DNA of 53,114 nt from an uncultured Clostridia bacterium (GTDB taxonomy: Bacteria > Bacillota > Clostridia > Oscillospirales > Acutalibacteraceae), in assembly GCA_947625785.1 (NCBI GenBank), contig CANQPS010000017.1, positions 1 to 53,114 on the forward strand, written 5' to 3'. The notes under the pieces were generated by a model that was given only the letters and a program-made list of their open reading frames with translations, was not told where the DNA came from and searched no databases. Positions within the stretch are counted from its first letter, which is position 1. Every line of letters begins with the position of its first letter. The translations under genes and the position numbers were made by a program. This document shows, piece after piece, positions 1-7,408 of the stretch.

Positions 1-282
1 AGCGATCAGGCAAGCCGGTACACATCAAAATCCTTCACAGAGTTCTGTGAGTCTGTCCATGTGATCCAGAGCATGAGCAAGGCGGGATACCCATACGACA
101 ATGCGCCGATGGAGAGGTATTTTAACACGCTGAAGAATGAATGCACCAGCTTGTATGAGTTTCGAGCGGAAGAAGACCTGTATCAGGCAGTGGAGAAATT
201 TGCATATATTACCTACAACCATGTGCGCCCGCACAGTTACAATGGCTACCGCACGCCATACCAGGCACGGACAGAAGCATAG
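1..282 (+). CDS. IS3-family transposase (OrfB), C-terminal fragment
   Basis: This is the end of the DDE/integrase-core transposase of an IS3 element, read in frame from the window edge to the stop. Diagnostic motifs are SDQ...YTS near the edge, then GYPYDNAPMERYF and FNTLKNE, where the E is the third acidic catalytic residue. YNHVRPH and GYRTPYQAR follow at the C-terminus. The second catalytic Asp lies at or just before the window edge, and the upstream orfA cannot be seen. The enzyme would cut and join the element's ends through a circular intermediate. Whether the complete gene is intact is unknown. The family call is strong because the block of motifs is unmistakable. Confidence 0.9.
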   Translation, partial: SDQASRYTSKSFTEFCESVHVIQSMSKAGYPYDNAPMERYFNTLKNECTSLYEFRAEEDLYQAVEKFAYITYNHVRPHSYNGYRTPYQARTEA

Positions 283-394
283 AGGATTTCATGTTCATGG
301 ATTGGATTGCTTAGCAGCTCAAAATCGGGGATGCCGGGCTCTGTCGCCTCCGATAAACTTCGAGCAACAATCTAATAGATTTTTTAGCCATAAG

Positions 395-420
395 TGTTAC
401 AAAAAAGCTTGACCACTACA
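395..420 (+). repeat. IS3 terminal inverted repeat (right end)
   Basis: The sequence TGTTACAAAAAAGCTTGACC runs on to ACTACA at base 420. Reversed, it gives an outward tip TGTAGTGGTCAA typical of IS3-group ends. It follows the transposase stop by about 110 bases, the normal distance for this family. The partner repeat is outside the window. Confidence 0.65.
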
Positions 421-1914
421 CTCCTTCAAGCATACAAAGTTATAATGGTTATATATGATTTCACAGTCTTTATCAGAGAGCTTTTCAACCAGCTCCACCA
501 TATGATAGTGCTTTGCATCTTGTAAATAATCAACAGGCGAAGCATCACTAAGCAAATCTGTTAACCGATCATGTAGAAACTCATCCAGATCGTTTTCTAA
601 ATCTACCCTTGAGAGAAAAATATGATATTTGTTGCGTATTTCATTTAATGTCTTTTGATTCTCATCATACAAAGCCCTTTTTGCAGCAACAGTGTTTTCT
701 TGGAGTTGTTTTGTAGGCAATAAATCCCTTCCAATATATTTATTACAGCGTGAAAAACCTAATACACTGTATGTACCTTTGCCCTTTGCTACTCGTAAAT
801 CATTATCTGTTTTAATAATACTAAATATTCTAAGTTTGTTTAAAATAGAAAGATACATACTAAAACCTATGCCATCAACAGGCAAGATATAAATTCCGTC
901 GGCTTCATAAAATGGATGCATTACCGACAGAATTTTACTGAACAGCATATACTCGGATGGCCTTTCTACTAAGAGAACTTTGTTAGCGAAAATTGCTTCC
1001 GATAAGCATCGATTTAACATTTTTCCCGCTTCTTCATAATTCTGTGGGACTTTGTAAAATGTACTGATTCCATTGACTTTTCTATCACTATATATCCGCA
1101 CCAAATTTACATTATCTATTTCATAAAGGACGAATGGTGAATGCGTTGTAACAAACAGATATGTGTACTTGTTATCTGTAAATAAAATTTGTGATAGTGC
1201 AATCTGCATAGATTTATGCAAATGATTTTCTGGTTCTTCAATTAAAAAGAGTGTTATCTTTTTCTCAGCATCTTCATCTGCCAGAATATCAAAAATCGAA
1301 TAGGTCAACAACTTTTTTCGACCTTCTCCAGCAGTTGGATATAAATTTTCATTATCATCTTGCTTGATATATGGGATGATATTTGAATATAGTCCTTTTA
1401 CTGCAATCTCAGATTTAATTGATACTGAGATTCCTTCATCACGGAACTTTTGATACTCTGGCGTAAGTTTTCCTTCAAATTCTTTAATTCCTGATAAGGA
1501 AGAGATGTGGCTGTTTAATTCATCTACAGCTTTTTGAATATTCGCCAAGGCTATCTTGTCATTATCATTCTCGTTTTTAATTAGTTGACTTATATTCTTT
1601 TTGAATAACGAGTATAAATCCACATATGAATCAATATAAATCACATTGAAAACATAGTCGATTTCATAAAGGTATCCTCGTTGCTTCATTTCTCGAAGAT
1701 TGTCTAAATCTCCGCCCCAATATAATATTGGCAGCGCAATTAATTTGCTCTTACTATATTCTGCAAATAACTTTATATAGACCTTACTGTGATTGCTTTG
1801 TAAAGATCCTTTAAGTTGAGCTCGGAGTTTTTGACAATCAGTATTAGCAATATCACTTATGTCTAAGATCACAATTATCTCAATTGGCTTTTCGTTTTTG
1901 CCATTCATTCTCAT
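397..1914 (-). pseudogene. OLD-family ATPase/Toprim nuclease, 5'-truncated
   Basis: The remaining 505 codons carry the back half of an ABC-type ATPase: an AGEGRKKLL signature-like region, Walker B FLIEEPENHLH and an H-loop THSPF. A Toprim nuclease domain follows (LLVERPSEYMLF, then KTDNDLR). This order is that of overcoming-lysogenization-defect (OLD) proteins, the family of Gabija GajA. The Walker A region, which should sit within the first 40-50 residues, is absent: the frame opens directly at a mid-domain strand (PIEIIVILD). The Toprim motif normally reads VEGPSE; here Gly is Arg, a one-base change. The last six codons come from the IS3 end. It overlaps the abiEii frame by 35 bases. Very probably a non-functional relic of a defence gene. 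Confidence 0.75.
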
Positions 1915-2758
1915 TCACAATTGCATCAAAAACTGGTTCGAGGAAAGTCTGAATTTCCCTAATCACGGCAGAAAAATCAAGCGTGTTGTCCTTGATATTT
2001 TTCAAAAAGTACCGCCACCGTTTCTGCATATCCTCGTCATCGGCAAGTGCGACAATACGCTGAAGACTATCCTTGTCGTAGGGGGTGCCACGGTGCTGCA
2101 AGGTTTCAAAGATCGCTTTTTGCAGCCTTGCGCCATCAAAGTCAAAAGTCCTTGCCAGATAATAAATATCGTAAAAATCTTTCATGCGGCCTGTCAGCTC
2201 AAAGCGTTGCAGAATTGCATCAAACTTTTCGGCTATAGTACTTTCAAGGGAATAGGTTTTGATTACAGGCGCTTCAAAGTCGGGAAGTTGTGTATGAATC
2301 GTGCGTTGTTCCGATTTGGGTACGATCACATCGCCCACGCCGATGTCCACATTAAAAGGCACACGGACATTTTTGATCTGCCCAATGATCTGTGCGCTGA
2401 TCCCGTGGTATTTCCTCTGCGGAGAGATTTCCTCAAACCCCTTGGCCGTCATAAAAATATAGTCGTTGCCGGTCGGAGTGGCGATAATATTTCCAATCAA
2501 TTCCTTCACTTCTTCCACGGAATTTGAAAAGCCACGCAAAAGGAAGTCCGCATCAATCGTCGCCCGGCTTTCAAAGTTGGTCAGTGTATAGATGAATAAG
2601 CCGCCTTTCAGTATCAGAAACTCATCATATGCAGATTTCGATAATTTTCTTAAAAATTCCTCCTGCACAAAAAGCTGCAAGCATTGCTGATAGCTAATGC
2701 CGGATGCTTTGGCTTTGTTCCGAAGTTTGGCAAGAACCGATGCCGCCTGATCTGCCAT
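1880..2758 (-). CDS. abiEii: AbiEii-family nucleotidyltransferase toxin
   Basis: This is the toxin of a type IV AbiE toxin-antitoxin system, about 292 residues. It is a DNA polymerase-beta-like nucleotidyltransferase; related toxins act on tRNA or use GTP, and this protein's substrate is unknown. Visible motifs are KGG at about residues 51-53, SRATIDADF with the two catalytic Asp about 16 residues later, and the C-terminal helix signature AEKFDAILQR...GRMKDFYDIYYL. The ATG at 2758 shares a base with the antitoxin stop (TAATG), so the two are translationally coupled; a weak GGAG lies upstream. The extreme C-terminus ends in the deletion junction with the OLD gene, so a few native residues may be missing. 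Confidence 0.87.
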   Translation of the reverse strand: MADQAASVLAKLRNKAKASGISYQQCLQLFVQEEFLRKLSKSAYDEFLILKGGLFIYTLTNFESRATIDADFLLRGFSNSVEEVKELIGNIIATPTGNDYIFMTAKGFEEISPQRKYHGISAQIIGQIKNVRVPFNVDIGVGDVIVPKSEQRTIHTQLPDFEAPVIKTYSLESTIAEKFDAILQRFELTGRMKDFYDIYYLARTFDFDGARLQKAIFETLQHRGTPYDKDSLQRIVALADDEDMQKRWRYFLKNIKDNTLDFSAVIREIQTFLEPVFDAIVNENEWQKRKAN

Positions 2759-3366
2759 TACAACCACACTCCAATCAAGTCCCTTACTCTTTTCTGCACA
2801 CGCAGTTCCTTTGCGTATAGCATGAGATTGGGAATGTTTTTCTTTGTATCATTCACATATCCTTGAATTGCCTTGTTAAAAATCTCTCTGTCCATCTTGT
2901 TCATATTCCGCAACACATCGCAAATGGTACGGTCACGGTCATAAATTCGGACTTTGATAAAATCTATTTCGCCGGTTGTCTCTCCAAGCAGGAGCAAAGA
3001 AAGTTCCATTCGATAGACTTTTATAAAAGGATAATCCATTTTTGTGCGCTCTTTTGAAACATTCTTACTCAGTGCGAGATTCCATTCCGCAGGGTTACGG
3101 TCACTGTATCTGTAATAAAATAGTGCAGTTTCCATACACAAAACAGCATCGGGGAAAAGGCGGTTGATAATCGGAACTTCGCTGCCTATTGTATCTTCCA
3201 CCCAATGGTAGTACCCTCTTTTGATCTTCTCGATCAAGCCTTCCTTCAACATGAGCTGAATATCCGCATAATACAGCTTTTCCGCCTGTAGCTCGGCGGT
3301 CGTCATGATATATTGATAATCCGAGAAAATATTTCTAAGCGCACTGATCGCATTCAAATCCAACAT
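2758..3366 (-). CDS. abiEi: AbiEi-family antitoxin / autoregulator
   Basis: This is the antitoxin partner of AbiEii, about 202 residues. AbiEi proteins have an N-terminal winged helix that represses the operon and a C-terminal domain that antagonises the toxin. Here the N-terminus shows the winged-helix segment (TTAELQAEKLYYADIQLML, then GLIEKIKRGYYHW). The body carries the characteristic run around PIINRLFPDAVLCMETALFYY and the block DRDRTICDVLRN. A frame extends further upstream, but the ATG at 3366 is chosen because AGAGGTG sits six bases before it, and the longer frame would run through the promoter and operator. It lies immediately before abiEii in a two-gene operon. Confidence 0.9.
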   Translation of the reverse strand: MLDLNAISALRNIFSDYQYIMTTAELQAEKLYYADIQLMLKEGLIEKIKRGYYHWVEDTIGSEVPIINRLFPDAVLCMETALFYYRYSDRNPAEWNLALSKNVSKERTKMDYPFIKVYRMELSLLLLGETTGEIDFIKVRIYDRDRTICDVLRNMNKMDREIFNKAIQGYVNDTKKNIPNLMLYAKELRVQKRVRDLIGVWL

Positions 3367-3377
3367 CTGCTCACCTC

Positions 3378-3504
3378 TATACGAAACCAACCGAAAGTAA
3401 ATCCATCGGTTGGGTGGTTTCATATAGTATAGCACATTTTTGACGAAAAATCAACCGTAGTTAATCACCCCAATTCAAATTCACCAATAGGGTGGTTTCG
3501 TATA
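3378..3504 (-). promoter_or_regulatory. abiE promoter with three operator copies
   Basis: On the minus strand a promoter reads TTGATT (3449-3454), a 17-base spacer, and TATACT (3426-3431). Around it are three copies of one element: GGTGGTTTCATATA at 3413-3426, an inverted copy TATACGAAACC at 3378-3388, and GGTGGTTTCGTATA at 3491-3504 upstream of the -35. Inner arms AACCGA and TCGGTT extend the 3378-3426 palindrome. The -10 abuts one copy and the palindrome covers the transcription start. By analogy with other AbiE systems this is where AbiEi would bind to repress its own operon. Confidence 0.6.
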
Positions 3505-3511
3505 AGAAAAT

Positions 3512-3542
3512 GGCCTGCTTGTCCACTCCAAACAAACAGGCC
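3512..3542 (-). terminator. Hairpin after the truncated minus-strand gene
   Basis: The arms GGCCTGCTTGT and ACAAACAGGCC form an 11-bp stem with a 9-base loop, immediately after the stop of the gene fragment at 3551 in minus-strand reading. It is followed by ATTTTCTTATA on the minus strand, a modest U-tract. It separates that fragment from the abiE promoter. Confidence 0.5.
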
Positions 3543-3550
3543 GTTTCCTT

Positions 3551-3772
3551 TTATTCAAATGTCGAATCAAATCTTAAAGATGCTATGGCATAGAGATTTA
3601 TCGTCCTTTTTGTGTCGCCAATCTCGATAGAATAAGGTTTTTCGCCGTTTTTAGTGTTCTTTCGCTCATCGTATTTTCCAACTCTCTCGAAGGTCGAAAA
3701 GCTATGTATCGGAAAACCAATTGTATTATGCTCGTCCTCAAAAACGGTAATCGGAACATTATCGGGGGCTTC
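3551..3772 (-). pseudogene. C-terminal fragment of unrecognised accessory protein
   Basis: One minus-strand frame runs without a stop from the cotJC junction to a TAA at 3551. It gives about 73 residues of normal protein-like composition, including VPITVFEDEHNTIGFP, FERVGKYDERKN and RTINLYAIASLRF. There is no start codon with a ribosome-binding site. A hairpin follows the stop, as expected for a genuine gene end. The 5' part is missing because the frame meets the truncated cotJC at about 3772. I do not recognise the family; the style resembles cargo genes of integrative elements, but that is only an impression. Confidence 0.45.
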
Positions 3773-4211
3773 TGTAGGAACAGAAGAATTGGCACACCTT
3801 GAAATTATAGGGACAATAATATATCAACTAACTAAAAATTTAACACCGGAAGAAATTAAAGAAGCAGGACTTGATGACTATTTCGTTGATCATACATTGG
3901 GAATATATCCTCAGTCAGCCTCGGGAACACCATATACAGCAGCATATATGCAAAGCAAAGGTGATCCTATAACCGACTTACACGAAGATATGGCAGCCGA
4001 ACAAAAAGCAAGAACAACTTATGACAATATACTAAGATTTTGCGATGACCCGGATGTAATCGACCCAATAAGATTCTTAAGAGAAAGAGAAATAGTTCAT
4101 TACCAAAGATTTGGTGAGGGTCTTAGAATTACCACTGATAAATTAGACAGTAAAAATTTCTATGCCTTTAATCCGGCCTTTGACAAACAATTTAAAAATA
4201 AAAAGAAATAA
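3772..4211 (+). pseudogene. cotJC: CotJC spore-coat manganese-catalase-like protein, 5'-truncated
   Basis: From GTEELAHLEIIGTI onward the frame matches the di-manganese catalase family protein CotJC of the inner spore coat. E and H of GTEELAHLE are metal ligands, followed by YFVDHTLG, a second ligand set around LHEDMAAEQKAR, and REREIVHYQRFGE. The native protein is about 190-200 residues; roughly the first 55 are missing and are replaced by unrelated sequence whose frame happens to stay open to 3654. cotJA and cotJB, which normally precede it, are absent. A strong terminator follows. The surviving part is well conserved, so the break appears recent or is an assembly or rearrangement junction. 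Confidence 0.85.
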
Positions 4212-4220
4212 TATAAAATA

Positions 4221-4266
4221 AAAAATATCCCTCTAAACTTAATATAGAGGGATATTTTTTATTTTA
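4221..4266 (+). terminator. Terminator downstream of cotJC
   Basis: The stem AAAAATATCCCTCTA pairs with TAGAGGGATATTTTTT around a 9-base loop, followed by a T-rich tail. It is a standard intrinsic terminator 10 bases after the cotJC stop. Confidence 0.85.
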
Positions 4267-4337
4267 AATCTGATTTTAGGGATATTATAGAATAAAATCA
4301 AAAACTAAATCATAAATTTAGTTAAGAGGTGATTTAC

Positions 4338-4799
4338 TTGAAAATACAATGGAAAAAATTAATTTTTTGTATTGCTCTGCCACTTTTGGTTGGCGGACTT
4401 TCTGCTCTCTTAACCCAAAATAGTATGCAGACATTTGATGCAGTTACTAAACCCCCTCTATCTCCACCGGCATTACTTTTTCCTATTGTCTGGACCATTC
4501 TATACATACTTATTGGGATTGCATCGTATTTGGTATTAGTATCTGAAAAACCTAATAATATTGCCTTAATTATATACGGCATACAACTCTTCTTTAATTT
4601 CTTTTGGTCTATTATTTTCTTCAATATGGAAGCGTATTTGTTCGCATTTATATGGCTTGTGTTATTATGGATATTAATTTTGGCAACAACTATTTTATTT
4701 TATAAAATTTCAAAAGTTGCTGGGTATATGATGATTCCATATTTGTTATGGGTTACTTTCGCCGGATACCTAAATCTTGCTATTTATATTTTAAATTAA
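4338..4799 (+). CDS. tspO: TspO/MBR family membrane protein
   Basis: A 153-residue integral membrane protein of the TspO (translocator/peripheral benzodiazepine receptor) family. These proteins bind porphyrins and are linked to tetrapyrrole and stress handling; the substrate here cannot be read from sequence. Five hydrophobic helices are visible. Family motifs are the PPLSPPALLFPIVWTILY stretch after helix 1, FFNFFWSIIFF in the middle and a tail like WVTFAGYLNLAIY. A TTG start at 4338 is preferred over the upstream GTG, because AGAGGTG lies six bases before the TTG and overlaps the GTG. It stands alone, convergent with the next gene and sharing a bidirectional terminator. Confidence 0.9.
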   Translation: MKIQWKKLIFCIALPLLVGGLSALLTQNSMQTFDAVTKPPLSPPALLFPIVWTILYILIGIASYLVLVSEKPNNIALIIYGIQLFFNFFWSIIFFNMEAYLFAFIWLVLLWILILATTILFYKISKVAGYMMIPYLLWVTFAGYLNLAIYILN

Positions 4800-4821
4800 G
4801 AAAATTTAATATAAATATGTA

Positions 4822-4875
4822 AAAAATACAGTCATTATTATTTATTGCAAAATAACGACTGTATTTTATTTTTAT
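4822..4875. terminator. Bidirectional terminator between tspO and the next gene
   Basis: AAATACAGTCATTATT (4824-4839) pairs with AATAACGACTGTATTT (4851-4866). A-rich and T-rich flanks allow it to work in both directions, fitting its place between two convergent genes. Confidence 0.8.
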
Positions 4876-5306
4876 AAGAATTTTCTTATATCAATAGCAA
4901 GTTTCTCCTCAAGATTAATTAATCTTTTTGTTATATCTTTTGTTTTTTCCTCCGCTGCTTTGTATTGATTGAGATATTTGTTGAGAGATTTTACACCCAT
5001 ATTACATCCATCTGTTATTAAATCGGCAATAGTCGCATCTGATTCATTTATAACCAATTTAACATTAGTTTTTATCCAAGACATACTTTTTGCCATAGGA
5101 TTAGGTTCTTTTCCATCATCATTATACTCATCCAAAAGAGTTTGTATCTCTCTTTTCAGCTTATCGTGCTCGTTTCTGCAATCTGTGAGATATTTGCTTA
5201 GTTCTTTATCACTCACATAATTAAGAACATCATCTATTGAGGCTATACCTATTTTAATACCTGCATCACATTCACGCAATAATTTTATAGTATCCGGTTC
5301 AATCAT
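4872..5306 (-). CDS. Conserved helical-bundle protein of unknown function
   Basis: A soluble, almost entirely helical protein of 144 residues. The charge pattern suggests four long amphipathic helices: residues 5-35, 36-65, 75-110 and 112-142. It resembles the small four-helix-bundle (ferritin-like, DUF2383-type) proteins common in Clostridia, but ferritin-type metal ligands are not clearly present. There is no signal peptide or membrane segment. The ATG at 5306 has a GGAG about 13 bases upstream, longer than usual. It is a single gene with its 3' end in the bidirectional terminator. Function is not known. Confidence 0.6.
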   Translation of the reverse strand: MIEPDTIKLLRECDAGIKIGIASIDDVLNYVSDKELSKYLTDCRNEHDKLKREIQTLLDEYNDDGKEPNPMAKSMSWIKTNVKLVINESDATIADLITDGCNMGVKSLNKYLNQYKAAEEKTKDITKRLINLEEKLAIDIRKFL

Positions 5307-5404
5307 CTATGATTTTCAACTCCTTATATTATTTAAAAATAGTTTATCCAATTTACCAAAATTTATACCCTTATTTATATACTTATAAAATATAACTTAT
5401 TAAC

Positions 5405-5434
5405 TTGAATTTATATAGCATATTATGATATAAT
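5405..5434 (+). promoter_or_regulatory. Sigma-A promoter of pyrE
   Basis: TTGAAT at 5405-5410, an 18-base spacer, and a perfect TATAAT at 5429-5434. Transcription would start about 30 bases before the pyrE start codon. No PyrR-type attenuator or other leader fits in this space. Confidence 0.6.
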
Positions 5435-5469
5435 ACTGTCATCATAAATAAAAAGGAGGTTTATAAACA

Positions 5470-6126
5470 ATGACTTATAAAGAAAATTTTATAAAATTTA
5501 TGGTTGAAAGCGGTGTTCTTACCTTCGGAGATTTTACATTAAAAAGCGGTCGAAAGGCTCCTTATTTTATCAATGCCGGAAACTACAAAACCGGTGAACA
5601 ACTTGCTAAACTTGGTGAATACTATGCTGAATGTATAAAAGATAACAATATTATTGTAGACACTTTATTCGGTCCTGCTTATAAAGGTATTCCACTTGCT
5701 GTAAGTGCTGCTGTGGCATTATTCAATAAGTTCGGAATAAGTGTAAACTACTGTTTCGACAGAAAGGAAGTTAAAGACCACGGAGAAGGTGGTTACTTTG
5801 TCGGCAGAAGCTTAACCGATAATGAAAAAGTTGTTATTATAGACGATGTAATGACTTCCGGCAAGGCCTTAAGAGAAGTTCTTCCTAAATTATTGAATAC
5901 TGCAAAAGTTAATATCACAGGTATGGTTATCACCGTAGACCGTATGGAAAAATCTCTTGACAGCGACAAAGGTGCTGTTCAATCCGCTTTTGACGAATTT
6001 GGAGTAAAAGTCTACTCTATTGTTACTATCAAGGATATTATTAAAGCTATTGAAGATGGTGTAATTGACGGAAAAGGACATCTTGAAGCTATGAAAAATT
6101 ACCTTGAAACTTATGGTGCTAAATAA
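5470..6126 (+). CDS. pyrE: Orotate phosphoribosyltransferase
   Basis: This enzyme joins orotate to PRPP to give orotidine 5'-monophosphate, the fifth step of pyrimidine synthesis, in the cytoplasm. It is 218 residues, normal for the family. The PRPP-binding signature VVIIDDVMTSG is at about residues 119-129. The substrate region LTFGDFTLKSGRKAPYF near residue 17 and the catalytic-loop motif DRKEVKDHGEGG near residue 97 are also present. The ATG at 5470 follows AAGGAGG by ten bases. It is not in a pyr operon here: it has its own promoter and terminator and its neighbours are unrelated. Confidence 0.97.
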   Translation: MTYKENFIKFMVESGVLTFGDFTLKSGRKAPYFINAGNYKTGEQLAKLGEYYAECIKDNNIIVDTLFGPAYKGIPLAVSAAVALFNKFGISVNYCFDRKEVKDHGEGGYFVGRSLTDNEKVVIIDDVMTSGKALREVLPKLLNTAKVNITGMVITVDRMEKSLDSDKGAVQSAFDEFGVKVYSIVTIKDIIKAIEDGVIDGKGHLEAMKNYLETYGAK

Positions 6127-6138
6127 ACTTAATATATA

Positions 6139-6186
6139 ACAAATCCCTTATATACAAATTTGTGTATAAGGGATTTGTTTTTTTAG
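6139..6186 (+). terminator. Terminator downstream of pyrE
   Basis: ACAAATCCCTTATA pairs with TATAAGGGATTTGT through a nearly uninterrupted palindrome, followed by TTTTTTT. It overlaps the last codons of the convergent gene at 6183. Confidence 0.85.
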
Positions 6187-6398
6187 AATATAATTCCTAT
6201 TAAAGCTACAATAGAAAGTATTGCTATTATCATAGGAATAACACAGCCTCCAGAAGGCGGCGGTCTATGCCCTCTATGATGATGTGGCGGTGGAGGTGGT
6301 GGTGGTCTATGTCCTCCATAATGATGTGGCGGTGGAGGCGGCGGTCTATGTCCTCCGTGATGATGTGGCGGCGGTGGTGGCGGTCTATGTCCAAACAT
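6183..6398 (-). CDS. Small Pro/His-repeat protein with C-terminal membrane anchor
   Basis: A 71-residue protein made of three tandem units of about 13-14 residues followed by a partial fourth. Each unit has the form GHRPPPPPPHHHG. A Cys-containing hinge (SGGCVIP) and one hydrophobic helix (MIIAILSIVALIGIIF) end the protein, so it looks tail-anchored with a His-rich segment outside the helix. The His clusters could bind metal ions such as Ni, Zn or Cu; this is inference. The start ATG is preceded by GGGGAG at good spacing, and the repeats vary by single bases, so it is a maintained gene and not a low-complexity artefact. I know no named family. Confidence 0.65.
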   Translation of the reverse strand: MFGHRPPPPPPHHHGGHRPPPPPPHHYGGHRPPPPPPPHHHRGHRPPPSGGCVIPMIIAILSIVALIGIIF

Positions 6399-6907
6399 TA
6401 TTAAATTTCTCCCCTCAAATAAATTTTTGTTTTTACTTCATACCTTATATTGTAATACAAATTTATAATAAATTCAATAAAACCATAAATAATATAGATA
6501 TTTTTTATTCTCTTGTTTGGCTTTTTTATTTTGTAAATTTATTTTATATGCGAGAATTTTTATTTGCAAGTTTATAAATATTTTTCACATATGTTAGAGC
6601 TATAATTTTACAATAAAATCTCCCTCATATAAAAGTTTAATATTATATCAACTCTTATAATGAGGGAGATTTTATTTTTATACCTAACCTAAATATTACA
6701 TAATAAAAATTAAAACAACATAAGCTTAACTTTATAAAATTTTTAAATTTTATAAAACGGTATTTTAGAAACTAATCGTTCTTTCACATTAATTCAAAAT
6801 TATCAGATAAACTTTTTTAGTTTTTCAATATAATTAAATTTTAATTCATTTACTTTCAAAGAATTTTTTCTGGTCACAGAGCCAATACAGTTTTAATATC
6901 ATTATCC
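6399..6907. other. Intergenic region between Pro/His gene and PH-domain gene
   Basis: About 500 very AT-rich bases without a convincing gene. Open frames here are short or antisense to repeats. It holds the likely promoter of the Pro/His gene at its left end and an isolated strong hairpin at 6615-6679. The remaining 230 bases before the PH-domain gene show nothing recognisable. Confidence 0.5.
6615..6679 (+). terminator. Orphan terminator-like hairpin
   Basis: AAAATCTCCCTCAT pairs with ATGAGGGAGATTTTA, with an inner AT-rich extension (ATATAA with TTATA), and runs into TTATTTTTA. It is as strong as the gene-end terminators in this window, but no coding gene ends just before it on the plus strand. 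It could end a small RNA. Confidence 0.6.
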
Positions 6908-7345
6908 TTATAATAAATAACTGTCATCATATGAATCACTATAACCTATACTGCTATCATTCTGAGAAAAGCCTTCCGCAACATCAGCGTCCATTATTTC
7001 GCTTCTTCTAACCCTAAGCCTTATTTTATCATTTTCCACTGCTTCGGACAAAACATTCTTAAAATTATTGACATTTTTTATATTCTTAATAGTTAATATG
7101 GGTGAAGTTTTATCCTGTGAATATATAGTTATTGTACCTAATCGGAATATCTTTTGCAATAAAGTTCTGCTTAGGGACATATCCATAATTCTATATAACA
7201 GTATTTCATCTTCGATACTCTTGAAAAATCCACTGTTTATTAATATTTTCTTTTCATCTACTGTATATTTCGTAAATGTCCAAGGTATTCCAAAGAAAAG
7301 CCATCTTTTTCTTTCACATAATAAAATCTTATTTTCCTTAGCCAT
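6908..7345 (-). CDS. PH-domain (bacterial PH) protein
   Basis: A soluble protein of 145 residues. The N-terminal 100 or so residues read like a bacterial pleckstrin-homology domain of the YdbS/YokE sort: strands around FTKYTVDEKKILINSGFF, then DEILLYRIMDMSLSRTL, then LGTITIYSQDKTSPILTIKNI. The acidic, Ser/Tyr-rich tail is probably disordered. No transmembrane helix is present, unlike many such proteins. The start codon ATG at 7345 follows an AGGGAGAGG sequence. Function is unknown; such domains typically mediate protein or membrane contacts. It stands alone between pfkA and the AT-rich spacer. Confidence 0.65.
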   Translation of the reverse strand: MAKENKILLCERKRWLFFGIPWTFTKYTVDEKKILINSGFFKSIEDEILLYRIMDMSLSRTLLQKIFRLGTITIYSQDKTSPILTIKNIKNVNNFKNVLSEAVENDKIRLRVRRSEIMDADVAEGFSQNDSSIGYSDSYDDSYLL

Positions 7346-7408
7346 AATTCAGTCAACCTCTCCCTAATATATTAATAAACATAATTATATCACTGATATA
7401 ATTATAAA

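Larger units (their letters stand above)
1..420 (+). mobile_element. IS3-family insertion sequence, 3' part
   Basis: This is the right-hand portion of an IS3-family element; the left part lies outside the window. It contains the end of the transposase gene and finishes with a terminal inverted repeat at 395-420, whose outward tip reads TGTAGTGGTCAA. That tip is the kind of end seen on IS3-type elements. The inverted repeat supplies the last codons and the stop of the neighbouring OLD-family gene, so the element sits directly in that gene's 3' end. Base composition is clearly richer in GC than the core chromosome. The target duplication cannot be checked because the other end is missing. Confidence 0.8.

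Noticed and set aside
1859-2527. A 222-codon plus-strand frame
   Set aside because: It is antisense to abiEii, which has family motifs, a coupled start and an operon partner. The frame has no ribosome-binding site and an unlikely composition.
3598-3795. A 65-codon minus-strand frame over the cotJC joint
   Set aside because: The neighbouring minus frame ending at 3551 has more protein-like sequence and a hairpin after its stop; this one reads like a shadow.
6284-6577. A plus-strand frame rich in Val/Ala
   Set aside because: It is the antisense shadow of the Pro/His repeats and lacks a ribosome-binding site.
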